Source: Winogradskyella sp. (GTDB lineage Bacteria > Bacteroidota > Bacteroidia > Flavobacteriales > Flavobacteriaceae). From it: a DNA stretch of 57,751 bases. Shown piece by piece: positions 18,363 to 27,792 of the stretch (the stretch's first letter is position 1; each line of letters opens with the position of its first letter). The notes beneath the pieces are model-generated. The model did not search any database, was not told where the DNA came from, and worked only from the letters and a program-made list of their open reading frames with translations. The translations under genes and the position numbers were made by a program. Where the stretch lies: NCBI RefSeq assembly GCF_028289625.1, contig NZ_JANQOM010000029.1, forward strand, positions 1-57,751. Reading direction: 5' to 3'.

Positions 18363-19166
18363 CTAAGAGACTATGAACCAAGGATTCAGTAGATTCTCTT
18401 TGTTATACGCTAGCGGTTGTTCTGTTTCTTTTGAGATAACTTCAACTCCCACTGCATTGCAAATCGCTTGGCCTGCAGCAGTATCCCACTCCATTGTTGG
18501 AGCAAATCTTGGGTAAATATCGGCATTTCCTTCGGCTACCAGGCAAAATTTTAAGGAACTACCCTTAGAAACTATGGCAACCTGATTACCTTCTTTTTCT
18601 AATTGATGTACAAAAGCTAGGGTCTCGTCGTTCATGTGAGATCTACTTCCGACTACTTCTAAAACACTAGTCCTTGCCTTGGGCTGAAGAGGTTCTAGTT
18701 GGTTTAATATATCTTCGAAAGCCGTGTTGTGTTCTGATAATCTGACTTTAAAGGCCTTATTATTAGGGACATCACCAAAATATAGCACCTTAATTGCTGG
18801 TACATATATGACACCCAACCTTGGTTTTCCATTGTCAACTAGGGCTATGTTTACCGTAAACTCACCGTTTTGTTTTATAAATTCTTTAGTACCATCTACA
18901 GGATCTACAATCCAACAGGCACTCCATGATTTGCGTTTGCTGTAGTTGGTCTGTTTATTTTCTTCACTAATAATAGGAATATCCGTTGGTTTTAAGAATG
19001 AATTGATAATATCATTTGCGTTTTTATCGGCAATGGTTAATGGTGATTTATCATCTTTTAGTTCTACATCGAACTCTGTATTGTAAACTTGCATTATCGC
19101 ATCACCAGCTTTTAATGAAGCCTCAATTGCAATTCTTAGTTCTTTATTTTGTTCTATACCAGTCAT
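18363..19166 (-). CDS. cysQ: 3'(2'),5'-bisphosphate nucleotidase
   Basis: Removes the 3'-phosphate from PAP, the by-product of sulfotransfer, giving AMP and relieving product inhibition. The 267-residue protein belongs to the inositol-monophosphatase fold with lithium-sensitive metal sites: KDDKSPLTIADK (about residues 37-48), the EE pair in IISEENKQ, the metal motif DPVDGTKEFI (about 90-99), and EWDTAAGQAICNAVG near the C-terminus. It heads the cys part of the gene string, with a 97-base gap to rfbD and no recognisable promoter in that gap. Confidence 0.95.
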   Translation of the reverse strand: MTGIEQNKELRIAIEASLKAGDAIMQVYNTEFDVELKDDKSPLTIADKNANDIINSFLKPTDIPIISEENKQTNYSKRKSWSACWIVDPVDGTKEFIKQNGEFTVNIALVDNGKPRLGVIYVPAIKVLYFGDVPNNKAFKVRLSEHNTAFEDILNQLEPLQPKARTSVLEVVGSRSHMNDETLAFVHQLEKEGNQVAIVSKGSSLKFCLVAEGNADIYPRFAPTMEWDTAAGQAICNAVGVEVISKETEQPLAYNKENLLNPWFIVS

Positions 19167-19263
19167 ATACTTCTTTTATTCCGTTTTAAGGCTCATTTTC
19201 TAAAATTAGTACCCCTATCTATAATCATAATGTAGCTTTTTTTCATTTCTAGATTAGAAAAAA

Positions 19264-20133
19264 TTAAACTATAGACTCTTGTGATTTAAATAGTTCTAAG
19301 GTTTCACTTAAACTCTTTTGCCATGTGTTTAAGGTTTTGTTATAAATATTTTCCGTATGACTTACGTCTAACACACTGTACTTTGGCCTTTTTGCTTTTG
19401 TTTTATATGTGTCAACAGAAGTGATATTATCTAATTTATCTACATCGTAAATCCTAGCTATCTCTCGAGCAAATCCATACCAGGTTGTCTTTCCTCTTGC
19501 TGAAAAGTTATAAACACCATAAGGTATATTTTCAGCCGTTAGTATGTGTAAAATAAACCTTCCAAGATCTAAACAGCTTGTTGGAGTTCCTGTTTCTTCG
19601 GTGGTAATATTTAAAACCTTGTCTTTTGCTATCCAATTGATAATAGTTATCATGAAGTTTTTACCATAGATAGAATACAGCCATGATGCTCTAATAATGT
19701 AGTATTCGGCCATTATATCCTTTATGTACCGCTCACCTCCTAACTTTGATCTACCATATTGGTTAATAGGATTGGTGGCGTCATTGGTGGTATAAGGTGA
19801 ATTCTTTGTGCCATCAAAAACATAATCTGTTGACACATGAATTAATTTTACATGGTAAGCCTTACAAATTTCAGCAATGTTTTTTGTGCCTATAGCATTG
19901 ACTAAAAATGCATTTTTAAAATCAGTTTCTGCCGCTTCTACGTTAGTATAGGCTGCACAGTTAATACAAAAATCAAAGCTGTTATTTTTGAAGGTATTAT
20001 CAATAGCGTCCTTATTAGTGATATCTATCTCGCTTTTAGTATAAAACTTATAAGAGCTATTAGCATTTCCCGCCGAATGCTTTAGTGTTTTTCCTAATTG
20101 TCCGTCTGATCCTAAAACCGCTATTCTCTTCAT
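19264..20133 (-). CDS. rfbD: dTDP-4-dehydrorhamnose reductase
   Basis: Last step of dTDP-L-rhamnose synthesis: NAD(P)H-dependent reduction of dTDP-4-dehydro-L-rhamnose. The 289-residue SDR protein has GSDGQLGKTL near the N-terminus, CAAYTNVEAAE, HVSTDYVFDG and the catalytic YGRSKLGGE. The order rfbB-rfbA-rfbC-rfbD with overlapping or adjoining ends makes one transcription unit. Its start overlaps the stop of rfbC by one base. Presence of the full set means L-rhamnose or a closely related 6-deoxysugar is available for the glycan. Confidence 0.95.
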   Translation of the reverse strand: MKRIAVLGSDGQLGKTLKHSAGNANSSYKFYTKSEIDITNKDAIDNTFKNNSFDFCINCAAYTNVEAAETDFKNAFLVNAIGTKNIAEICKAYHVKLIHVSTDYVFDGTKNSPYTTNDATNPINQYGRSKLGGERYIKDIMAEYYIIRASWLYSIYGKNFMITIINWIAKDKVLNITTEETGTPTSCLDLGRFILHILTAENIPYGVYNFSARGKTTWYGFAREIARIYDVDKLDNITSVDTYKTKAKRPKYSVLDVSHTENIYNKTLNTWQKSLSETLELFKSQESIV

Positions 20134-20678
20134 TATAACTTAGCATTTTTTAAGGTGGGAAGTAATAAGTCCTTATCTGAGATTATGAGTTCATCAGTTG
20201 AAAAATTCCAGTCTATACCTAAATCTCTGTCGTTATAAATAATTCCTGCTTCGGCTTCTTTATTGTATGGGTTATCACATTTATAACTGAAAATTGTATT
20301 ATCCTCCAATACCAGAAACCCGTGGGCAAAACCTCTTGGTACAAAAAATTGGATTTTGTTTTCACCAGATAAAACTAACGAGACGTGTTCTCCAAATGTT
20401 AAAGAATCTGATCTGAGGTCAACAACTACATCTAATACTTTTCCTCTCACTACCCTTATTAATTTGGCTTGGGCATTAGAACCTCTTTGGTAGTGGAGTC
20501 CCCTTAAAACCCCTTTAGATGACTTAGACTCATTATCTTGAACAAAATTTATCTTTAATCCTGTAGCCTTTTGAAAAGCTTCTTCATTATAACTCTCAAT
20601 AAAATACCCTCTTTTATCCTCAAAAACCTGGGGTCGTATAATATAGCAATCTTTTAATTTTGTCTCTTTTACTATCAT
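20133..20678 (-). CDS. rfbC: dTDP-4-dehydrorhamnose 3,5-epimerase
   Basis: Epimerises dTDP-4-dehydro-6-deoxy-D-glucose at C3 and C5. The 181-residue cupin shows DKRGYFIESYNEEAF, NFVQDNESKSSKGVLRGLHYQ with the catalytic histidine in RGLHYQ, VVDLRSDS, and VPRGFAHGFLVLED. The length is typical. It sits one base after rfbA and overlaps rfbD by one base, as part of the rhamnose operon. Confidence 0.95.
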   Translation of the reverse strand: MIVKETKLKDCYIIRPQVFEDKRGYFIESYNEEAFQKATGLKINFVQDNESKSSKGVLRGLHYQRGSNAQAKLIRVVRGKVLDVVVDLRSDSLTFGEHVSLVLSGENKIQFFVPRGFAHGFLVLEDNTIFSYKCDNPYNKEAEAGIIYNDRDLGIDWNFSTDELIISDKDLLLPTLKNAKL

Positions 20679-20679
20679 A

Positions 20680-21543
20680 TTATTGGGAAATTAAACTTAG
20701 AAGGTGCTTACTATATCCGCTTTTAGTTAAAGCTTTGGCTATTTTTTTCAATTGTTCATCGTTTATATATCCCATTCTATACGCTACTTCTTCGATAGCA
20801 CCAATTTTAAGACCTTGACGTTCCTCTATTACCTGTACAAATTGCGACGCTTGCATTAAAGATTTAAACGTCCCAGTATCTAGCCAAGCAGTTCCTTTGT
20901 CTAATACACTAACTTTTAATTTGCCATGTTCTAGATATATTTTATTGACATCGGTAATCTCTAATTCTCCTCGTTTGCTTGGTTTAATGCTTTTCGCTAT
21001 CTCTACAACTGAATTGTCATAAAAGTAGATGCCTGGTACAGCGTAATTAGATTTAGGGCTTGAGGGTTTTTCTTCGATCGAAACTGCAACTCCATTTTTG
21101 TCAAACTCAACAACTCCATAGCGCTCAGGATCGTGAACGTGGTAAGCGTAAATTATTCCTCCTTCTGGATTATTATTTTGCTGTAGTAAATCTGCCAAGC
21201 CTGTTCCATAAAATATGTTGTCGCCAAGTATTAGGGCTACTTTATCCTTACCAATAAAATCCTCAGCTATTATAAATGCTTCTGCCAATCCATTTGGGAG
21301 CTCCTGCACTGCATACTGAAAATTACAACCGTACTTCTTTCCGTCTCCTAGTAGCTTTTTGAATAAAGGTAGGTCTTGAGAAGTAGATATAATGAGTATA
21401 TCTTTTATACCCGACCACATCAGTGTGGTTATGGGATAATAAATCATCGGTTTGTCATAAATAGGCATTAATTGCTTGCTAACCGCCAATGTAATTGGGT
21501 GCAAACGTGTTCCAGAGCCTCCTGCTAAAACAATTCCCTTCAT
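20680..21543 (-). CDS. rfbA: Glucose-1-phosphate thymidylyltransferase
   Basis: Makes dTDP-glucose from dTTP and glucose-1-phosphate, the entry step of dTDP-rhamnose synthesis. The 287-residue nucleotidyltransferase starts [18 protein letters not shown] with the nucleotide-binding loop, followed by [43 protein letters not shown] and [10 protein letters not shown]. All are hallmarks of the short RmlA type. Its start overlaps the end of rfbB by 4 bases. Confidence 0.96.
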   Translation of the reverse strand: MKGIVLAGGSGTRLHPITLAVSKQLMPIYDKPMIYYPITTLMWSGIKDILIISTSQDLPLFKKLLGDGKKYGCNFQYAVQELPNGLAEAFIIAEDFIGKDKVALILGDNIFYGTGLADLLQQNNNPEGGIIYAYHVHDPERYGVVEFDKNGVAVSIEEKPSSPKSNYAVPGIYFYDNSVVEIAKSIKPSKRGELEITDVNKIYLEHGKLKVSVLDKGTAWLDTGTFKSLMQASQFVQVIEERQGLKIGAIEEVAYRMGYINDEQLKKIAKALTKSGYSKHLLSLISQ

Positions 21544-22562
21544 TGTTTTTTGTATTTATTTAAATACCATTTTATTGTTTTTAGAATACCTGTTTCAAAA
21601 TTCTCCTTTGCTTTCCAACCAATTTCATTTTCAATTTTTGTTGCATCAATGGCATATCTAAAGTCGTGACCGGGTCTATCTCTTACAAAAGCTATTTGTT
21701 TAGCGTATTTATCTTTTTTAGGTCTTAGTTCGTCTAAAATATCGCAAATTTTATGGGCTATGTACAAATTGTCTCTTTCGTTCTTGCCCCCTATGTTATA
21801 TGTCTCGCCTGATTTTCCCTTTCTATAGGCTAAATCAATACCCCTACAATGATCTTCCACATAAAGCCAATCCCTTATATTTTTACCATCACCATAGATA
21901 GGAATATTTTCATTATTTATTGCCTTTCTTATAATAGTAGGGATTAATTTTTCATCATGTTGCTTTGGTCCATAATTATTGCTGCAATTCGTGGTAACCA
22001 CATTCATACCATATGTATGGTAATAACTCCTAACAATAAAATCCGATGATGCTTTAGAAGCACTGTATGGACTATTTGGAGCATATGGTGTCTCTTCAGA
22101 AAACAACCCTATTTTGCCAAGTGTGCCATAGACTTCATCGGTAGATATATGATGAAATCTATTACTTTCACGACCTTCCTTAAACGAAAAAGGGGCATTC
22201 ATCCAATGATTCTTAGCGGTATTTAGTAAGTTAAATGTTCCATAAACGTTTGTGGTAATAAAGGAGTCTGGGCGTTCTATAGAGTTGTCTACATGAGATT
22301 CTGCAGCAAAGTGGATAACACCAGAAAAATTATGCTTTTGAAAAAGATTGTTTACGAGTTCAACATCACAAATATCACCCTTAACAAAACAATAATTTTC
22401 GTGTTTCTTTAACGATTCCAAATTAGAAAGCTTACCGGCATAGGTAAGCTTATCCAAATTTACAATTTTTACGTCTTGATAATTTTCTAAAAAATAAAAA
22501 ATAAAGTTTGAACCTATAAAACCTGCACCACCAGTAATTAGTATGGATTGGTTATTATTCAT
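21540..22562 (-). CDS. rfbB: dTDP-glucose 4,6-dehydratase
   Basis: Converts dTDP-glucose to dTDP-4-dehydro-6-deoxyglucose. The 340-residue extended SDR has [13 protein letters not shown] near the N-terminus, [24 protein letters not shown] with the catalytic Asp-Glu pair, YSASKASSD with the Tyr-Lys pair, and [17 protein letters not shown]. It lies between the Wzz-like gene (8-base overlap) and rfbA (4-base overlap), so all are likely translated from one message. Confidence 0.96.
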   Translation of the reverse strand: MNNNQSILITGGAGFIGSNFIFYFLENYQDVKIVNLDKLTYAGKLSNLESLKKHENYCFVKGDICDVELVNNLFQKHNFSGVIHFAAESHVDNSIERPDSFITTNVYGTFNLLNTAKNHWMNAPFSFKEGRESNRFHHISTDEVYGTLGKIGLFSEETPYAPNSPYSASKASSDFIVRSYYHTYGMNVVTTNCSNNYGPKQHDEKLIPTIIRKAINNENIPIYGDGKNIRDWLYVEDHCRGIDLAYRKGKSGETYNIGGKNERDNLYIAHKICDILDELRPKKDKYAKQIAFVRDRPGHDFRYAIDATKIENEIGWKAKENFETGILKTIKWYLNKYKKQ

Positions 22563-23610
22563 ATTCCTTGATGAATTTAAATGCTTTTAACAAGCAATAA
22601 ACTAATGTCATAATCAACATAGACAATGCAGGAAAAACTAATGAATATCTCTCAAACACATTTTTTTCTATCGTTCCTACTTCTTCGAAACTAGATAGTA
22701 TATCATAATATTCACTTTCTTCTAGTGCCTCTTCCTCAAGTATTCTCAACGAGTTTCTAATTTTTAACTCCTCTTGGAAGAGCTCAAACTCTTTGGTTTC
22801 AGTCTTTGCCTGTACTAATGGTATAATACCTCCCACACCTAATGTTGCTTCTTCTCTTTTTGATTCGCTTGTTTTAATATCCAAATACATCTTCTGTAGA
22901 TTCTCTACTCTTTCTAATTCTTGAAGATAAATTCGCTTTTTAACATTCCTAATCGAATCTGTTCTATCTTTTAACTTTATAGAATATTCGTTCTGAAAGG
23001 TTTTTATAAACCCCTGTTCTAAACTTGGAAAAATATCGTTACTGATTGCCCTAGCCTTAACCGAGAAAATACTCCCAGCAAGTATATCTCTATTTTCAAT
23101 AAAGTCTTCGTAGGTAACATCTACTGCCAACGTACTATCTAAAGATTTTATGTAATCGTCATACTCTTTAATTAAATCGTTCTGTGTTTCAGGTCCAATC
23201 TCAATTTCAAACCCAATCAATTGCTTTGCTGTAGTAGAACTGTCAATTTCAAAAATATTTGATAGCTCCCCATAATTTTCAGAACTAATTAGGGCGTTAA
23301 AGTAATCTACATTATTGGCTAGTTGGTATTTGGAATCGTAATAAGGTCTTACCAACATCTCAGATATGAAGGTGGGTTCATTTAATTTTTCTATTGAAAA
23401 CCCAATTAAAGCTGAAATCATTAGCAAAATAGCGATAAGCTTAAAGTTGTTTACAAGAGGTTTTAAGGCAAAAATTAAAGCTGAAAAAAGACTTTTGAAA
23501 AGTCGCCTAATAAAAGCAAACAACTTTTCAAAAAGTCGCCCAATAGCGTTAAACAACTGTCCTAAATCGACTTCTTCATTTTGTGATTCTTGAGGTACTT
23601 TATCACTCAT
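22555..23610 (-). CDS. Wzz-like chain-length/co-polymerase protein (two membrane segments)
   Basis: A 351-residue protein with one membrane helix near residues 53-73 (AILLMISALIGFSIE) and a second close to the C-terminus (FPALSMLIMTLVYCLL, about 325-340). Between them lies a long helical, charged periplasmic region (LKDRTDSIRNVKKRIYLQEL). This is the layout of polysaccharide co-polymerases (Wzz type) that set glycan chain length. An extra N-terminal stretch of phenylalanine, leucine and arginine (about residues 18-50) precedes the first helix and may lie along the membrane. No kinase domain is fused. Placement directly before rfbB supports the role; sequence motifs alone are weak. Confidence 0.7.
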   Translation of the reverse strand: MSDKVPQESQNEEVDLGQLFNAIGRLFEKLFAFIRRLFKSLFSALIFALKPLVNNFKLIAILLMISALIGFSIEKLNEPTFISEMLVRPYYDSKYQLANNVDYFNALISSENYGELSNIFEIDSSTTAKQLIGFEIEIGPETQNDLIKEYDDYIKSLDSTLAVDVTYEDFIENRDILAGSIFSVKARAISNDIFPSLEQGFIKTFQNEYSIKLKDRTDSIRNVKKRIYLQELERVENLQKMYLDIKTSESKREEATLGVGGIIPLVQAKTETKEFELFQEELKIRNSLRILEEEALEESEYYDILSSFEEVGTIEKNVFERYSLVFPALSMLIMTLVYCLLKAFKFIKEYE

Positions 23611-23613
23611 GTT

Positions 23614-25305
23614 TTAAGAATTAAATATTTGTTCTAGTATTTTTTTTGTAATTACGTATGTTGGCCTAACACCAGATGTTCCTAAACCTCCAGATGCTAG
23701 AGTACTGCCTGTTTCTAAAGGGTTATCACTAGCATAATATGCATATCTTACTTTTACATCTTCGTTTATACTTCCTCTAACTTTAGACGCAGCTTGTATT
23801 GCTTTTTGATAGTGCGCGCCCTCCATTTCCAAGCCAATGACATTCCAAGTAGACTTTTTAAAGAACTTTAAAATTTCCTTATTCTGTAAAGAGGTGCCTA
23901 AAACCGTTATCATAGTGCCCTCGTATACGTCTACGCCGCAATCTACTAAATCGTTTTTACTTAGCTCATTTTTAAACGGATAATTATCTGCTGTACCCTC
24001 AAAAATATGAGCAGACGGTATCATAACATCCCCTTTGCCTCCTTCAAGAATGCCAGCTTTGCCCATAATTGAAATCGATTTTACATCTAAATGTACTTTT
24101 TTACCACTGGCCTTTATGGGTTTTAAAAATTCGTCTAAAGTTTCATAGGCTTGTTCACCAAAGGCATAATCCATAACAAAGATAACCGCCTTCTCATTCC
24201 TATTGGATTGGGTATATTCAAAATCTGTATTAGAAAAATCTATCTTATCAGTATCAAAAATTTGTACGTCAATGTTGGTTCCTGAGGTATCTTTTACATA
24301 GATCATTCCGTTTTGCAACGCTGATTTTTCAACTTTGTTGCGAATTGTGCTATTATTTGGGTTACTTAATGTTTCGTAAATCTCAAAAATATCTTTCTTA
24401 GCATTAATACCTTTTAATATTCCTTTGGCAAAAATAGAATTCATAACACTATGCATGTTGGCACTGATAATATGAATAGGGCGTTCTAATAATCCATGCC
24501 TATGCATTACAGCCTTGATATTGTCTGCCCAAATTTCCCCATGAATATGATGTCCAATCCGTTCTCTTAAAACAGGGCTAAACGTAATGGTTCTTTTTGC
24601 ATTGTTAACAACCTCTTCAATCGCCAATTTACCTAACCAGTATACAATATGTAATAAACGTTCGGGCTGATTAGAAATTGCAAATTTTGGATAAGCCTCT
24701 GTAAGTTCATTAAATGTTCTTCCTAAAATATTTGCTGTATGCGTAATGGCAATTTCACGTTCCTTTTGTGTTAATTTTTTGGTTGAATTAACAGCACTCT
24801 CTAACTTCTTCCAATCTCTTGTGGTAGAACCATCTTCGTCAATGAGAACACGCTTACTGATTTTATGGGACTCAACAAATAAAAAAGTAAGATGTGTAAG
24901 AATATCATAAATCTCAGAGCGGCCTCTAGTGATTTCAATATTCATTTGCTCACCATCAATACGATAGCAATTTCGTCTCCGTTTTGGTGGAATTATGGGT
25001 TTAAAATGTGAATTGGCATAGCCTTCATCACTGGTGAGATTTATAAAAGTGCACTCCTCTATACCTTGTGGTAATCGGTCGATGACATATAACAAGCCTT
25101 CTAATTCGGCTTTCTCTTCGGCAATAGAACCATATATTTCAGGGCGTAAAAGTAAAAGTGCTTCACGCAAGGTTTCACCCGAAACTCCCATTGGTTTGTA
25201 AAATCCACGATTAAATAGATGTCGCATGGTTATATACATCCGCTCTATTGCGCTAGAGCTTTCTTGAGCTCTTGTTCTTTCATGTCTTTTATTAGTTTTA
25301 CCCAT
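23614..25305 (-). CDS. DUF6909 family protein, conserved in Bacteroidota, function unknown
   Basis: A 563-residue soluble protein. I recognise it, from memory, as the DUF6909 family of Bacteroidota. A basic, helical N-terminal half is followed by a C-terminal half containing VGVDVYEGTMITVLG-like sequence (DCGVDVYEGTMITVLG), then NVIGLEMEGAHYQKAI near residues 495-510. The E-M-E-G string is the same as the nucleoside-binding motif of purine nucleoside phosphorylase/AMP nucleosidase enzymes, and VMIPSAHIFEGTADN may be the partner phosphate region; this is an inference. The gene lies between GH3 and the Wzz-like gene, with 3- and 27-base gaps. No signal peptide is seen. Confidence 0.65.
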   Translation of the reverse strand: MGKTNKRHERTRAQESSSAIERMYITMRHLFNRGFYKPMGVSGETLREALLLLRPEIYGSIAEEKAELEGLLYVIDRLPQGIEECTFINLTSDEGYANSHFKPIIPPKRRRNCYRIDGEQMNIEITRGRSEIYDILTHLTFLFVESHKISKRVLIDEDGSTTRDWKKLESAVNSTKKLTQKEREIAITHTANILGRTFNELTEAYPKFAISNQPERLLHIVYWLGKLAIEEVVNNAKRTITFSPVLRERIGHHIHGEIWADNIKAVMHRHGLLERPIHIISANMHSVMNSIFAKGILKGINAKKDIFEIYETLSNPNNSTIRNKVEKSALQNGMIYVKDTSGTNIDVQIFDTDKIDFSNTDFEYTQSNRNEKAVIFVMDYAFGEQAYETLDEFLKPIKASGKKVHLDVKSISIMGKAGILEGGKGDVMIPSAHIFEGTADNYPFKNELSKNDLVDCGVDVYEGTMITVLGTSLQNKEILKFFKKSTWNVIGLEMEGAHYQKAIQAASKVRGSINEDVKVRYAYYASDNPLETGSTLASGGLGTSGVRPTYVITKKILEQIFNS

Positions 25306-25321
25306 ACGCTATTTTAACCTG

Positions 25322-25329
25322 CAAATATA
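25322..25329 (-). promoter_or_regulatory. Possible -7 box before the DUF6909 gene
   Basis: On the minus strand this reads TATATTTG, a match to TAnnTTTG, 16 bases before the DUF6909 start and just downstream of the GH3 stop codon. No clear -33 TTG at the right distance. It could be an internal promoter for the genes from DUF6909 onward. Confidence 0.3.
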
Positions 25330-25332
25330 GCC

Positions 25333-26835
25333 TTATTTCGTTAATTTAAGCTCATGCATCTTGTCAGCAATTTTTCGGTCATTAGCTAATCTTGGGATTT
25401 TATTTTGCCCTCCAAGTTTTCCGATGGACTTCATGTAAGCTTGAAAACCTTCTTTTTTAATCTTGGTGATTATTAAGGGTCTCAATACTTTTCCTTCAAT
25501 TAAATCAAAATAATAAGTGTTTTGTTGCTGAAGGGATTGTTCCAAATCTTTAATAAACTTTAATTCATCCTTAGGCTCATTTTCAAACTCTATAAGCCAT
25601 TCATGATAAGGTAAGCCTTCGTTTGGATTAATTTGAGGAGCAACCGTAAACTCATTGATAGATATTTCTGTGTTTTCAGTAGCTTCTTTCATGGCCTGCT
25701 CTACTTCTTTTCCTATAACATGTTCACCAAATGCAGAAATAAAATGCTTTATGCGTCCACTAACAATCACCCTATACGGTTTAAGTGATGTAAACTCTAC
25801 GGTATCGCCGATATTATAGGCCCAGAGACCAGCCGAGGTAGAAATAATCATAACATAATTGACCCCAAGTTTTACATCCTTTATGGTAATGCGCTCTTGG
25901 TTTTCTTCAAAAAAATGCGCTGCTTCTACAAATTCATAAAAAATACCCAAATTTAGTTGAAGTAACATTCCTTTATGATTCTGTTTATCCTGAAAAGCAA
26001 AAAACCCTTCACTTGCTGGATACAATTCTATGCTATCTACTCGTCTCCCAATCAAATTTTCAAATTTTGCACGATAAGGCTCATAATTGACTCCGCCAAA
26101 AATGAAGAGGTTGAAGTTTTTAAAAATCTCACCTACTTTTTTTTGTTTCTTTTCAATAAGCTTTTCAAAGTACATCTGTACCCAAGAAGGAATCCCAGAG
26201 ATAATCGTCATATTTTCCTCAATGGTTTCATCAACGATGGCATTTACTTTGGTCTCCCAATCGTCTATGCAATTGGTCTCTAGACTAGGCATTCTATTTT
26301 TCTGAAGATATTTCGGCACGTAGTGCGCTACTATCCCTGATAATCGTCCTAGCTTAATTCCATTTTTTTCCTCTAGAATTGGGCTGCCTTGAAGAAAAAT
26401 CATCTTACCATCAACAAACTTTGAGTTTCCTGTTTCATTGATATAAAGTAAAATTGCATTTCTGGCTGCTTCAACATGTGTTGGCATACTCTCCTTGGTA
26501 ATAGGAATATACTTTGCCCCAGAAGTAGTTCCAGAAGTTTTAGCAAAATAAATGGGTTTACCTTTCCAGAGTATATTTTCCTCGCCAGCTACAACACGCT
26601 CTACATAAGGTCTTAAGGCTTCATAATCTCTTATGGGAACCTGTAATCTAAAGTCTGAATAGCTTTTAATTTGGTTAAAATTATGGTCATGGCCAAAAAC
26701 GGTATTTTTAGCTTCCTTTATAAGGTTCTTAAATACGCGTTCTTGTGTTTCAATAGGTCGCGACGACCATCTTTTTATGCGCTTAGCTATATAGCTAGAA
26801 AAAGGTTTTGAAAGTGCTGCTTTAATCGATGGCAT
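25333..26835 (-). CDS. GH3 (auxin-responsive promoter) family adenylating enzyme
   Basis: A 500-residue bacterial member of the GH3 family, acyl-adenylate-forming enzymes that in plants join amino acids to jasmonate, auxin or benzoates. The ATP-binding motifs are visible: FAKTSGTTSGAKYIPIT (about residues 105-121), ELYPASEGFFAFQ (about 270-282) and YNIGDTVEFTS (about 345-355). The substrate in bacteria is unknown, though the fold predicts acid plus ATP giving an acyl-adenylate, then transfer to an amine. Its ATG shares a base with the stop codon of the M23 peptidase gene (TAATG), so translation is likely coupled. No signal peptide. Confidence 0.85.
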   Translation of the reverse strand: MPSIKAALSKPFSSYIAKRIKRWSSRPIETQERVFKNLIKEAKNTVFGHDHNFNQIKSYSDFRLQVPIRDYEALRPYVERVVAGEENILWKGKPIYFAKTSGTTSGAKYIPITKESMPTHVEAARNAILLYINETGNSKFVDGKMIFLQGSPILEEKNGIKLGRLSGIVAHYVPKYLQKNRMPSLETNCIDDWETKVNAIVDETIEENMTIISGIPSWVQMYFEKLIEKKQKKVGEIFKNFNLFIFGGVNYEPYRAKFENLIGRRVDSIELYPASEGFFAFQDKQNHKGMLLQLNLGIFYEFVEAAHFFEENQERITIKDVKLGVNYVMIISTSAGLWAYNIGDTVEFTSLKPYRVIVSGRIKHFISAFGEHVIGKEVEQAMKEATENTEISINEFTVAPQINPNEGLPYHEWLIEFENEPKDELKFIKDLEQSLQQQNTYYFDLIEGKVLRPLIITKIKKEGFQAYMKSIGKLGGQNKIPRLANDRKIADKMHELKLTK

Positions 26836-27704
26836 TACTGAAAATCGATAAAATTAGTTGGATTTACAGGATAACCATTATTCCACAATTCAAAGTGAAG
26901 GTGTGGCCCTGTACTGAATTCACCTGTATTTCCGGACATAGCAATAACTTCTCCGGCTTTAACTAAATCTCCTTGAGACTTAGTAATCGCTGAGTTATGC
27001 TTATATACCGAAATTAATTCTTGGTTATGCTCAATAATAACTACATAACCTGTTTCTATAGTCCATTCTGCAAAGATTACAGTGCCATCTGCAGTGGCCT
27101 TAACCGGAGTATTTGTTGCCACAACTACATCTACGGCAAAGTGTTTGTCTTCAATATTATAACCCTCTGAAATAGAACCATTAACAGGGGGAAAAAGAAC
27201 AAAATTATTCTTATCAATTGATTCTTCAAATAAATTGTATTTGTCTTCTTTTTCTACTTTTTCCCTCAACAAAGAATCCTCTTTGTTAGTGGTTACTTTT
27301 AAAATCTCCAAGTCGTTTTTAGCAGCCTCAATAACCGAATCCCGATTAAAATTTACAGTAGCAACATCACCTGTTAATACCTTTCGGATTGAAGCATAGT
27401 AACGCTTATTAAGTTCTAGCTCCTGAACGAGCGAATCTGTTTTATAGTTAAGCAGAGTGGCCTTTTTCTTCAGCTTAGCAGAAGAATACCCTGGGATATA
27501 CTCTCGCAGTGGGGTGAATGCAATTAATAAAGTCGTTAAAAACACTAAAAGTATTGCTGAAAACGATGTTAATACAAAGACGTTAAGACGTGTCAACTTA
27601 ATGGCAAAACGCTCTTCGAACGTATCTTCATTGAGTATGACCAGACGGTACTTATGAAGCAATCTTTTTGTGAATTTTTTTTCTTTTTTTTCCTTTTTTG
27701 CCAT
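26835..27704 (-). CDS. M23 family metallopeptidase (membrane-anchored peptidoglycan hydrolase type)
   Basis: A 289-residue protein with a cytoplasmic basic start, one membrane helix near residues 37-63 (VFVLTSFSAILLVFLTTLLI), a helical stretch of about 90 residues and a C-terminal LytM/M23 domain. The domain carries the zinc-site region NIEDKHFAVDVVV, YVVIIEHNQELISVYKHN, and GPHLHFELW with the H-x-H motif. In the first region H-F-A-V-D holds the usual H-x(3)-D ligands. It would cut or regulate peptidoglycan in the periplasm. A TAATTTTG box lies 5 bases before the ATG. Confidence 0.9.
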   Translation of the reverse strand: MAKKEKKEKKFTKRLLHKYRLVILNEDTFEERFAIKLTRLNVFVLTSFSAILLVFLTTLLIAFTPLREYIPGYSSAKLKKKATLLNYKTDSLVQELELNKRYYASIRKVLTGDVATVNFNRDSVIEAAKNDLEILKVTTNKEDSLLREKVEKEDKYNLFEESIDKNNFVLFPPVNGSISEGYNIEDKHFAVDVVVATNTPVKATADGTVIFAEWTIETGYVVIIEHNQELISVYKHNSAITKSQGDLVKAGEVIAMSGNTGEFSTGPHLHFELWNNGYPVNPTNFIDFQ

Positions 27705-27709
27705 TGAAA

Positions 27710-27717
27710 CAAAATTA
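27710..27717 (-). promoter_or_regulatory. Possible -7 box of the M23 peptidase gene
   Basis: On the minus strand this reads TAATTTTG, matching TAnnTTTG, with only 5 bases to the start codon. If used, the transcript would begin at or next to the ATG. No -33 element is evident. Confidence 0.4.
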
Positions 27718-27792
27718 GTTAAAATAGTGTAATACCGCTATTAATAGCTACTAAAGTTAAACTTACAACGCTAATAATTAAACTTAAATTAT

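Noticed and set aside
15119..19166. cys genes as an assimilatory sulfate reduction operon
   Set aside because: No PAPS/APS reductase or sulfite reductase gene is present, while a sulfotransferase and glycan genes are in the same string.
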